Assembly: GCA_040877415.1 (NCBI GenBank)
Contig: JBBDNV010000023.1
Span: forward strand, 1-7,538
Length of the DNA: 7,538 nucleotides
DNA from: JBBDNV01 sp040877415
GTDB lineage: Bacteria > Planctomycetota > Planctomycetia > Pirellulales > PALSA-1355
Direction: 5' to 3'
Under the pieces are notes generated by a model. That model was not told where the DNA came from. It saw only the letters and a list, made by a program, of their open reading frames with translations, and ran no database searches. Of this stretch, positions 1-6,280 are shown in pieces. The position numbers were made by a program, and so were the translations under genes. Each line of letters opens with the position of its first letter. Position 1 is the stretch's first letter.

Positions 1-1440
<1,440 letters not shown>

Positions 1441-1473
1441 GGTCGCTGCGGCTGGCCGGCAAAAGATTTGAAA

Positions 1474-1500
1474 CGCAGAGAGCGCAGAGAGCGCGGAGGT
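1474..1500. repeat. 9-base tandem repeat, GA-rich
   Basis: The unit CGCAGAGAG occurs twice back to back (1474-1482 and 1483-1491), followed by a diverged third unit CGCGGAGGT (1492-1500) and a purine-rich tail to about 1518. A related motif, with GCGGAGGACGCGGAGG, occurs near 2280-2295. From general familiarity, such 'cgcagag/cgcggagg' runs recur in planctomycete spacers; the role is unknown. Confidence 0.6.
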
Positions 1501-1523
1501 TACAGAGAGGAGAGAGGAACGCT

Positions 1524-1538
1524 GGCCGCGCAGCGGCC
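1524..1538. repeat. Short perfect hairpin GGCCGC-gca-GCGGCC
   Basis: There are six perfect base pairs around a three-base loop. The shape and sequence resemble the GCCGC-gta-GCGGC hairpin at 1596-1608, which suggests both belong to the same REP-like family. No T-run follows, so it is not a typical intrinsic terminator. Confidence 0.5.
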
Positions 1539-1594
1539 GGGGCGTGTAGCGGTGGACGACAGTCCGCCGATTCGAGTCCCGCGAATTGTCACGA

Positions 1595-1687
1595 AGCCGC
1601 GTAGCGGCGTAGGGGGGCCGTCTCCGACGTAGCGCTCTTCATGTCAGTCGTGATGCGTTTTGACGCTACCTGCGCCGCTACGCGGCT
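1595..1687. repeat. 15-base inverted repeat pair, REP-like
   Basis: The sequence AGCCGCGTAGCGGCG at 1595-1609 returns as its exact reverse complement CGCCGCTACGCGGCT at 1673-1687, with 63 bases between. Each copy is itself a small hairpin (GCCGC-gta-GCGGC). Two hairpin-forming elements in opposite orientation resemble REP doublets (REPIN or BIME type). No transposase is visible in the window. Confidence 0.6.
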
Positions 1688-1715
1688 GATTGAATTTCTT
1701 GTGGGGGCATTGCAT

Positions 1716-1766
1716 CCGTGGGCTGTCGCCCACGGCTACACGCCTCGACCCCGTCGGGGTCCTTTT
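1716..1766 (+). terminator. Two consecutive hairpins, the second followed by T-run; possible terminator
   Basis: The first stem, CCGTGGGC (1716-1723) with GCCCACGG (1728-1735), has eight pairs and a four-base loop. The second stem, GACCCC (1747-1752) with GGGGTC (1756-1761), is followed by a C and TTTT (1763-1766). On the plus strand the second hairpin resembles a weak intrinsic terminator. It lies about 305 bases past the metH stop, far for a metH terminator, but it would also block plus-strand transcription from entering the convergent gene. It may instead simply be another copied repeat. Confidence 0.4.
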
Positions 1767-1773
1767 GACAAGC

Positions 1774-2184
1774 TCAAGAGTGGTCTGATCGCTTGACTTC
1801 CATCCTCTGCTCGAAGCGGGCCTGGTCAATGACGGCGCGGACGTGCGTGCCGACGCCGATCTGGTCGATGCCGTCGTGGGCTTCGACGGTGAAGGTGATG
1901 AGGCGATCATTAACCGCGGTCACGGCGGCGTTGGCGGTCACCGTGTGGCCAACGGGCGTCGCGGCCAGGTGCTTCACGTTGACCTCGAAGCCCACCGAAA
2001 TCCAGCCCGGGGGGAGCCACGCCTGGATGGCATTGGCGGCAGCGACTTCCATCAGATAAATCATAAACGGCGTGCCGTAGACCTCCGGCATTTCGGGACG
2101 ATAATGCGCGACGGTAATCTCGCGCGTCACCACCGTCGTTTCGGCACCCTCCATTCCGGGACGAATGTTTTGGGTCGGATTCAA
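1774..2184 (-). CDS. FlK-like hotdog-fold thioesterase
   Basis: This 136-residue protein has the size and fold signature of single-domain hotdog acyl-CoA thioesterases, and from memory it is closest to the fluoroacetyl-CoA thioesterase FlK. The FlK catalytic triad Thr42/Glu50/His76 has counterparts at Thr38, Glu46 and His72 with identical spacing (8 and 26 residues). FlK Gly69 matches Gly65 and Arg120 matches Arg116 in GTHVRAVID. Further conserved runs are KHLAATPVG (71-79) and VEAHDGIDQIG (100-110). The FlK lid segment with its fluorine-sensing phenylalanines appears to be missing: from the GM motif to the catalytic Thr there are about 28 residues, against 38 in FlK. A short-chain acyl-CoA hydrolase is therefore more likely than a fluoroacetate-resistance enzyme. 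The start is a TTG at 2184 with a GGGG run seven bases upstream; an internal ATG at residue 11 (2154) is the alternative. The true substrate is unknown. Confidence 0.88.
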   Translation of the reverse strand: MNPTQNIRPGMEGAETTVVTREITVAHYRPEMPEVYGTPFMIYLMEVAAANAIQAWLPPGWISVGFEVNVKHLAATPVGHTVTANAAVTAVNDRLITFTVEAHDGIDQIGVGTHVRAVIDQARFEQRMEVKRSDHS

Positions 2185-2231
2185 AACTAGACCCCATTTA
2201 CCAACGATGACCAGGGAACGAAGCCGGGGAC

Positions 2232-2237
2232 ATTCTA
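2232..2237 (-). promoter_or_regulatory. Possible -10 box for the thioesterase gene
   Basis: Read on the minus strand this is TAGAAT, five of six matches to the sigma-70 -10 consensus. It would start transcription near 2225 and leave a leader of about 40 bases before the TTG start. The -35 region 17 bases further upstream is poor (CTGGCG), so this is only a candidate. Confidence 0.3.
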
Positions 2238-2272
2238 CGTATCCGCGAGGCGACCGCCAGCGAACGACGAAG

Positions 2273-2317
2273 ATTTACCGCGGAGGACGCGGAGGAAGAC
2301 GAAAACGAGACGAAAAC
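2273..2317. repeat. GA-rich repeat and 11-base tandem
   Basis: The stretch begins ATTTACCGCGGAGGACGCGG, with GCGGAGGA-type units repeated, and continues with two copies of AGACGAAAAC (2297-2306 and 2308-2317). It is similar in style to the CGCAGAGAG repeat at 1474-1500. It directly abuts, and slightly overlaps, the left arm of the large palindrome. Confidence 0.5.
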
Positions 2318-2365
2318 GGGTCAGAACTATTTACGGCACGTGCCGTAAATAGTTCTGACCCGTTT
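2314..2365. repeat. Perfect 52-base palindrome
   Basis: Bases 2314-2339 are the exact reverse complement of 2340-2365: 26 pairs, no loop, centred on CACGTG (2337-2342). Pairing breaks at 2313/2366. The outer 19 bases of each arm are the core AAATAGTTCTGACCCGTTT (plus copy at 2347-2365, minus copy at 2314-2332). The inner 14 bases (2333-2346) are a palindrome of their own. No T-run follows, so a terminator is not obvious. The element resembles paired REP sequences, or abutting ends of a mobile repeat. Confidence 0.9.
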
Positions 2366-2410
2366 GTTCTCCAAATAGTTCTGACCCGTTTGTTCTCCCG
2401 TTTGTTCTCC
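2347..2410 (+). repeat. 26-base tandem repeat (2 full copies plus 12-base partial)
   Basis: A 26-base unit, made of AAATAGTTCTGACCCGTTT followed by GTTCTCC, occurs at 2347-2372 and again without gap or mismatch at 2373-2398. A 12-base remnant CGTTTGTTCTCC follows at 2399-2410. The first copy also forms the outer right arm of the palindrome. In total the 19-base core appears three times in 85 bases, in orientations minus, plus, plus. Confidence 0.9.
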
Positions 2411-2673
2411 CCCAACGACACGGTCAACACGGTGAGCATATGCGTATAGAAACGATCGTCGGCGTGCGTTGGGTCGCTCGTGCGCTCTCGTCTCGCGGGA
2501 TCTTCGGCGCGATCCGTGCGTGAGATCGGGATGTCGACGCTTCGAGCGGTCAATTCTTCTTTTGACATGGCCTGGCCGATTGGGGGAGTTCTGATTCCGA
2601 ATCTAAGCTAACCCGATTTCTCGGCCGGGTAAACTCCTTCGGACCGTGAAAGGGCGCGGTGTTGTCCGCAGTA

Positions 2674-2702
2674 TTTCATTCTCCTCGCCTCGATGGTACA
2701 CT
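2674..2702 (+). promoter_or_regulatory. Probable extended -10 promoter of the cytochrome gene
   Basis: TACACT at 2697-2702 matches four of six -10 positions and is preceded by TG at 2694-2695, the extended -10 signature. The -35 candidate TTTCAT (2674-2679) is weak, as is common with extended -10 promoters. Transcription would begin near 2709, leaving a leader of about 29 bases. This rules against the upstream ATG at 2693, which lies inside the promoter. Confidence 0.45.
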
Positions 2703-2737
2703 GCGACGTATTCCTTATCTTCCGTTGGAGCGCGCGC

Positions 2738-4120
2738 ATGAAGACTGCTGCCTTCGCCCTCGGCGCATGGCTGGTGCTGGTCAATCCGCTTCTGGGCGGC
2801 GATAACGCCCGATCGGACGACGTTCGGCCGGGGGTGCCGAAGGCTTACCTGGGCCGCGGGTATGAGATCCTGACCACTAAGGCGTTTTTACCGGCGGATT
2901 TTGACCAGGAGGTGTTTGACAACGTCTGGCAGGTGTGGGAAGAGCCGCTCCGCTCACAGGCCGAACAGGCCACGCCGGACGAGCGGCGCACGATGGCGTT
3001 TTCCCGCTACGGACTTACCTCGGCTCCGGGCGACGCCTCGGGCAAGCCGCAGCAATACGTCGTCGACGCGGCCGGCAATTGGACGATGAACTGCCTGGCG
3101 TGCCATCAGGGCAAGGTGGCCGGCATGGTCGTGCCCGGGCTGCCGAACTCGCGCATCGCGCTCGAAACTCTGGTCGAAGACGTGCGGAGCACGAAGCTGC
3201 GCATGCACAAAAGGCTGGTGCGGATGGACATCGCCTCGGCCATCTTTCCGCTGGGCACGACCAACGGAACCACCAACGCCGTGATGTTCGGCATGGCCTT
3301 GATGGCCAATCGCGACGCCGAGCTCAACGTTCTGCCGGGCCTGCCGCCCAAGATGACGCACCACGATCACGACGCGCCGGCCTGGTGGAATTTTCGGAAG
3401 AAGACGCATCTTTACAGCGACGGCTTTTCGCCCAAGGATCACCGTCCGCTGATGCAGTTCATGCTGATCCCGGAGAACGGCCCGGAAAAGTTTGCCGAGT
3501 GGGAAGCCGACTTCCGCGAGGTATATGCGTGGCTCGAAGCGCTCGAAGCCCCCGCGTATCCGTTTGCGATCGATCATTCGCTGGCCAACAAGGGAGAGGC
3601 GGTCTTCAACACCATCTGTGCCGACTGCCACGGCACGTATGGAGCCGAGGAGACGTACCCGAACAAGATCGTGCCGATCGACGAGGTGGGCACCGATCCG
3701 GTGCGGCTACAGGCGCTATCGCCGGAGCACCGCGCGGCTTACGGTCGAAGCTGGTTCGGTCATTTTGGGAAGCACGAGACGATCCGCGATCCCGGCGGCT
3801 ACGTGGCGCCTCCATTGGACGGGATTTGGGCTTCGGCTCCGTATTTTCACAACGGCTCGGTGCCGACGCTGTGGCACGTGCTGCATCCCGGCGAGCGGCC
3901 CAAGGTCTGGCAGCGAACCGAAGACGGCTACGATCAGGAAACGGTGGGCCTCGAGGTGGCCACCTTCGAACAGCTTCCCGGCAGCGTCAAGACGGGCCGC
4001 GAGCGGCGAACGTATTTCGACACCGGCAAGTTCGGCAAAAGCGCGGCGGGTCACACGTTTCCCGACGCGCTCGGCGAAGCGGAAAAACGCGCCGTGCTCG
4101 AGTATTTGAAGTCGCTGTGA
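2738..4120 (+). CDS. Secreted di-heme c-type cytochrome, RoxA/MauG-like family
   Basis: The 460-residue protein starts at an ATG with GGAG seven bases upstream (2727-2730) and opens with a Sec-type signal peptide (MKTAAFALGAWLVLV, then small residues). Two CXXCH haem c sites are visible, CLACH (residues 119-123) and CADCH (294-298), so it should be matured outside the cytoplasmic membrane. A family-typical segment, PPLDGIWASAPYFHNGSVPT (about 358-377), carries a histidine (371) that by analogy with RoxA may be the second ligand of the C-terminal haem. Other conserved-looking stretches are HHDHDAPAWWNF (208-219) and RPLMQFMLIPENGP (236-249). Related proteins include di-heme peroxidases, MauG-like enzymes and the rubber oxygenase RoxA. 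The actual reaction (peroxidase, oxygenase or electron transfer) cannot be read from the sequence. It stands alone, convergent with the next gene, with no cytochrome maturation or dehydrogenase partner in view. Confidence 0.85.
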   Translation: MKTAAFALGAWLVLVNPLLGGDNARSDDVRPGVPKAYLGRGYEILTTKAFLPADFDQEVFDNVWQVWEEPLRSQAEQATPDERRTMAFSRYGLTSAPGDASGKPQQYVVDAAGNWTMNCLACHQGKVAGMVVPGLPNSRIALETLVEDVRSTKLRMHKRLVRMDIASAIFPLGTTNGTTNAVMFGMALMANRDAELNVLPGLPPKMTHHDHDAPAWWNFRKKTHLYSDGFSPKDHRPLMQFMLIPENGPEKFAEWEADFREVYAWLEALEAPAYPFAIDHSLANKGEAVFNTICADCHGTYGAEETYPNKIVPIDEVGTDPVRLQALSPEHRAAYGRSWFGHFGKHETIRDPGGYVAPPLDGIWASAPYFHNGSVPTLWHVLHPGERPKVWQRTEDGYDQETVGLEVATFEQLPGSVKTGRERRTYFDTGKFGKSAAGHTFPDALGEAEKRAVLEYLKSL

Positions 4121-4136
4121 ATTCGGGGCGGTGTCA

Positions 4137-4163
4137 CTCACGCAAGCGTGAGCATGGCACCAG
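4137..4163. repeat. Palindromic spacer repeat, copy 1
   Basis: The copy consists of a perfect hairpin CTCACGC-aa-GCGTGAG (4137-4152) followed by CATGGCACCAG (4153-4163). It begins 17 bases past the cytochrome stop, so it may stabilise or end that transcript, although there is no T-run. A second copy lies at 4251-4277. Confidence 0.75.
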
Positions 4164-4211
4164 TCGTGTATTAGAAGTAACCCCGTTTAGCCCGGAGCCA
4201 TCGGCGACGGG

Positions 4212-4244
4212 CAATGGACATCCCGGACAATCGTCCGACCATTG
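4212..4244. repeat. Imperfect hairpin between the two repeat copies
   Basis: CAATGG (4212-4217) pairs with CCATTG (4239-4244), and inside it CGGAC (4224-4228) pairs with GTCCG (4233-4237) around a four-base loop, with an asymmetric bulge between the two stems. It sits between the two copies of the CTCACGC repeat in the convergent spacer. Its role is unknown. Confidence 0.4.
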
Positions 4245-4250
4245 GACATG

Positions 4251-4288
4251 CTCACGCAGGCGTGAGCATGGCACCAGCGTGAGCATGG
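4251..4288. repeat. Palindromic spacer repeat, copy 2 with partial third copy
   Basis: CTCACGC-ag-GCGTGAG (4251-4266) plus CATGGCACCAG (4267-4277) matches copy 1 at 26 of 27 positions. It is followed directly by a truncated unit, CGTGAGCATGG (4278-4288). It lies 28 bases beyond the stop of the minus-strand gene that ends at 4316. Copies in the same orientation near both convergent gene ends suggest a dispersed element rather than a gene-specific terminator. Confidence 0.75.
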
Positions 4289-4315
4289 GACCCGGCAAGC
4301 CGTGGCACGCGCGAT

Positions 4316-4738
4316 TCACTTCGCGCGTTTGTGGGTGGCCAGGACGACGCCGGAGTCGGGCTTGCTCGTAAACTCGGTGGGTCGCTCGTCTCCCTCCAGC
4401 GCGTAAGCGATCTTCAGCGTGTCGCCGTCGATCTCGTAAATGCCCTTGAGCGTGCGGTCGTTGAGCAAAAGGTCGATCTGCTTGGGGTTCTTGCTCGAGT
4501 CGAGCTTGACCGTGCCGTTGAACACTTCGCCGGAGGCGGGGGTCAGCGAGTACTTTTCGTCCTTGAAATCGCGCACGGCGTCTTTCAAGGCGTCCACCGG
4601 CGCGCCGTTGAACTCGAACGACTCGACTTTCCACTTGCCTTGCAGTTTCTCCTGATCGGCATCGGCGGCCCGAGCGTCGACGAGCCCGGGGAGCAACAGC
4701 GCGCACGCAGCAAGCGCGGCAAGAGATAGGAGTTTCAT
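4316..4738 (-). CDS. Secreted TIGR03067-domain protein
   Basis: This is a 140-residue protein of the TIGR03067 family, a small domain expanded in planctomycetes whose function is not known. Family hallmarks are LQGKWKVESFEFNG (residues 32-45), NPKQIDLLL (84-92), KGIYEIDGDTLKIAYA (98-113) and RPTEF (119-123), a pattern suggesting a lipocalin-like beta barrel. The first 24 residues (MKLLSLAALAACALLLPGL, then DARA) form a signal peptide with a likely cut after ARA, so the mature protein is about 116 residues and exported. The start chosen has GGAGG seven bases upstream (4746-4750). A longer frame from 4846 would bury the signal peptide and run through the probable promoter. It is transcribed towards the cytochrome gene and divergently from the aldo/keto reductase; neither context reveals its ligand or partner. 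Confidence 0.88.
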   Translation of the reverse strand: MKLLSLAALAACALLLPGLVDARAADADQEKLQGKWKVESFEFNGAPVDALKDAVRDFKDEKYSLTPASGEVFNGTVKLDSSKNPKQIDLLLNDRTLKGIYEIDGDTLKIAYALEGDERPTEFTSKPDSGVVLATHKRAK

Positions 4739-4796
4739 CGCAGTCCCTCCAACCAAACGGGCAGTGGCTCCGGCGAGCTCTTCCCACCGGGGGCCG

Positions 4797-4802
4797 AATA
4801 TA
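4797..4802 (-). promoter_or_regulatory. Probable -10 box of the TIGR03067 gene
   Basis: Read on the minus strand this is TATATT, five of six matches to the -10 consensus. It predicts a start near 4790 and a leader of about 50 bases. The -35 is weak: TGGCAA (4825-4820) at 17-base spacing, or TTGTGG (4828-4823) at an overlong 20-base spacing. Confidence 0.45.
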
Positions 4803-4862
4803 ACACGCTCCCGGCCGCCTTGCCACAAGTCGCGGCGAGAGAACACCCTCAGGCGAGTGCTG

Positions 4863-4899
4863 GCAGGAAAAACGGGCGAAATAGTTTGAGTTTTCCTGC
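4863..4899. promoter_or_regulatory. 9-base inverted repeat, possible operator
   Basis: GCAGGAAAA (4863-4871) is matched exactly by TTTTCCTGC (4891-4899), with 19 bases between. The right arm overlaps the last base of the -35 box and the spacer of the probable promoter for the downstream aldo/keto reductase gene. A dimeric regulator bound here could repress that promoter. The protein is unknown and no regulator gene is in the window. Confidence 0.35.
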
Positions 4900-4913
4900 G
4901 GCTGGCTTACAAT
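4886..4913 (+). promoter_or_regulatory. Probable sigma-70 promoter of the aldo/keto reductase gene
   Basis: TTGAGT (4886-4891) and TACAAT (4908-4913) are separated by 16 bases and match the -35 and -10 consensus at four and five of six positions. Transcription would begin near 4920, leaving a leader of about 105 bases in which I recognise no riboswitch. Confidence 0.6.
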
Positions 4914-5025
4914 CAGGCGCGTGACATCGCCAAGCGCGGCCGCTGCCGGCCGGGCTCGCTAGTCGGATGCGCCCCCCAGGCGGGCGCTGCCGACGATTCC
5001 ACGGCTCGTTCTGGGAGGATTTGCC

Positions 5026-6084
5026 ATGGCGGAAACTCTGCGCCATCCGGATCGCCGCGACTTTCTGAAATCCGGCGTGCTGGCGGCCGCCGGCACCAGC
5101 TTTTTGGGTTCGGGACTGGCCGCCGCCGCGGCGCCCGCCGCCAAGACGATCGACGCGGGGCCGACGGGCATTCCGCTGCGCGCCTTCGGCAAAACGGGCC
5201 ATAAGCTGCCCGTGTTGGGCATGGGCGGCTCGGCGTTCGTAAAGCTGTTCAACGCCGCCTACGGCGTGCCGCTGTTGTCGATGGACGAGCGCGTGGCGAT
5301 GGTGCGGCGCGGCTACGACGGCGGCATTCGCTACTTCGACACGGCGCGCGTCTACGGCGAAAGCGAGAAGATCGTCGGCCGGGCGCTAGCGGACGTGCGC
5401 GAGAATTGCTACGTCGCCACGAAATGCCACACGAGCGATCCGAAGCGCACCCGCGAAACGGTGGAAAAGTCGCTTTCCGAACTGGACATGGACTACGTCG
5501 ACTGCGTGCAGATCCATAGCCCGTGCATCGAAGCCGTGGGTTTCGAGGGCGCCATGAAGGTGCACGCGGAACTGGTCAAGCTGCGCGACGAGAAGATGCT
5601 GCGCTTCATCGGGCTGACCACGCACGTGGCTTTCGAGACGGTACACAAGATGATCCGGACCGACGGGTTCGACCAGGTGCTGTTGGCCTACGGGTACGTG
5701 CGGCGCGGCATGGACACGATGCTGTCGAACACGAACGTCGAGTTCCGCAATTTGTGCATGAACGCGGCCGCGGAGCGGGGCATGGCCATCGTGGCGATGA
5801 AGGTCATGGGCGCCAACATGCTCAGCCACAACTCGAAGGTCATGGTGCAGGGCTACGACGAACAGCGGCTGGCAAAGCTTCCCGCCGCGGCCATTCGCTG
5901 GGTGCTCCAGAACCCGCGCGTGTCCATGTTGAATATCGGCGTTTCGATGCCCAGCGACATCGACCAGAATCTGGCGGTCGTCCGGGGCGACACGGCGTTC
6001 ACCGCGGCGGATCGCGAATTGCTGGCCGATTTCTCGACGCGGCTTTACGAAGCCCTAGCGGTCAAGGCCATGAAGGTGACGTAG
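5026..6084 (+). CDS. Tat-exported aldo/keto reductase
   Basis: The 352-residue protein has an N-terminal twin-arginine signal, DRRDFLKSG (residues 9-17), followed by an alanine-rich hydrophobic stretch to about 38, so it should be exported folded. The rest is an aldo/keto reductase barrel. The catalytic tetrad is complete: Asp105 (YFDTA), Tyr110 (VYGESE), Lys133 (ATKCH) and His164 (QIHSP). GMGGSAF (65-71) is the usual first strand and ELDMDYVDCVQIHSP (152-166) is characteristic. The family reduces carbonyls with NADPH; the substrate here is unknown. The start has GGGAGG seven bases upstream (5013-5018). I see no C-terminal iron-sulphur cysteine cluster, unlike some exported members of the family. 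An exported NADPH enzyme is unusual; it could carry its cofactor through Tat or act as a secreted oxidoreductase. It appears to be a single-gene unit with its own promoter and terminator. Confidence 0.9.
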   Translation: MAETLRHPDRRDFLKSGVLAAAGTSFLGSGLAAAAAPAAKTIDAGPTGIPLRAFGKTGHKLPVLGMGGSAFVKLFNAAYGVPLLSMDERVAMVRRGYDGGIRYFDTARVYGESEKIVGRALADVRENCYVATKCHTSDPKRTRETVEKSLSELDMDYVDCVQIHSPCIEAVGFEGAMKVHAELVKLRDEKMLRFIGLTTHVAFETVHKMIRTDGFDQVLLAYGYVRRGMDTMLSNTNVEFRNLCMNAAAERGMAIVAMKVMGANMLSHNSKVMVQGYDEQRLAKLPAAAIRWVLQNPRVSMLNIGVSMPSDIDQNLAVVRGDTAFTAADRELLADFSTRLYEALAVKAMKVT

Positions 6085-6105
6085 CGTCGCGTGACACTGG
6101 TCGGT

Positions 6106-6138
6106 GGCACGGGTGGCTTGTCCAGCCGTGCCGTTTTT
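6106..6138 (+). terminator. Intrinsic terminator of the aldo/keto reductase gene (made from a repeat)
   Basis: GGCACGG (6106-6112) pairs with CCGTGCC (6126-6132), and TGG (6114-6116) with CCA (6122-6124) inside, across one G-G mismatch. After one G come five T's (6134-6138). It starts 21 bases after the stop codon, as expected of a Rho-independent terminator. The same 27 bases recur inverted at 6216-6242, so a dispersed repeat may have been recruited as terminator. Confidence 0.7.
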
Positions 6139-6153
6139 CTCAGCAGGCTTTGG

Positions 6154-6171
6154 GTGCCATGCCCATGGCAC
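6154..6171. repeat. Palindrome GTGCCATG-cc-CATGGCAC
   Basis: Eight pairs surround two unpaired bases. The arm GGTGCCATG is the reverse complement of the CATGGCACC module that follows the hairpins at 4153-4161 and 4267-4275, so the spacers on either side of the aldo/keto reductase gene share repeat building blocks. Confidence 0.6.
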
Positions 6172-6215
6172 GCAAAGTCGTGACCATCGCACCGAACACC
6201 TCCCACGTGATTGAC

Positions 6216-6242
6216 GGCACGGGTGGACAAGCCGCGCGTGGC
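6216..6242. repeat. Inverted, diverged copy of the 6106-6132 repeat
   Basis: By eye, 23 of 27 bases match the reverse complement of 6106-6132, including the central run TGGACAAGCC. Together with the first copy it forms an inverted pair around an 83-base centre that contains the palindrome at 6154-6171. This copy has lost terminator quality, because its stem is mismatched and no T-run follows. Confidence 0.6.
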
Positions 6243-6252
6243 AGGCGGTCAT

Positions 6253-6280
6253 TTGACAATTAGCGGGCCACCGATAGGAT
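6253..6280 (+). promoter_or_regulatory. Sigma-70 promoter of thiC
   Basis: A perfect -35 box TTGACA (6253-6258) is followed after 16 bases by TAGGAT (6275-6280), which keeps four of six -10 positions including the critical second A and last T. Transcription would begin near 6287, giving a leader of about 41 bases. That is too short for a TPP riboswitch, and none is recognisable upstream either. Confidence 0.6.

Larger units (their letters stand above)
1441..1773. other. Gene-free spacer rich in REP-like hairpins and GA repeats
   Basis: These 333 bases separate metH from the thioesterase gene, whose 3' end faces metH. No reading frame here looks like a protein. The stretch holds a GA-rich tandem repeat (1474-1500), a hairpin at 1524-1538, a 15-base inverted repeat pair (1595-1609 and 1673-1687), and two strong hairpins at 1716-1735 and 1747-1761. 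The density of palindromes suggests an accumulation of interspersed repeat elements rather than a decayed gene. The two genes converge on this spacer, so hairpins here could also stop transcription from either side. Confidence 0.7.
2185..2737. other. 553-base spacer with repeats and no convincing gene
   Basis: This is the divergent spacer between the thioesterase and cytochrome genes. It holds the presumed thioesterase promoter, a GA-rich repeat (2273-2317), a 52-base palindrome with a tandem repeat (2314-2410), a low-complexity-free stretch at 2411-2673 in which I recognise nothing, and the presumed cytochrome promoter (2674-2702). The only sizeable frame in the unrecognised part runs on the minus strand from an ATG at 2568 and ends inside the repeats at 2275. 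It has no ribosome binding site and no recognisable domain. Confidence 0.6.

Noticed and set aside
2314..2365. Palindrome as an intrinsic terminator
   Set aside because: Neither strand shows a T-run after the stem, and no convincing gene ends next to it; the flanking genes diverge from this spacer.
2347..2410. CRISPR-like array
   Set aside because: The 26-base units are directly adjacent with no unique spacers, and no cas gene is present.
2693..2737. Upstream ATG at 2693 as start of the cytochrome
   Set aside because: It would add 15 residues in front of the signal peptide, lacks a ribosome binding site and lies inside the likely extended -10 promoter. The ATG at 2738 has GGAG at seven bases.
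2935..4371. Long plus-strand frame (478 codons) overlapping the cytochrome gene
   Set aside because: It overlaps the cytochrome frame, which has haem motifs and a signal peptide. The alternative is Arg/Gly/Ala-rich and runs on through the spacer repeats.
4739..4846. Longer start at 4846 for the TIGR03067 protein
   Set aside because: It would place 36 charged and mixed residues before the signal peptide and run through the probable -10 box. The ATG at 4738 has an ideal GGAGG.
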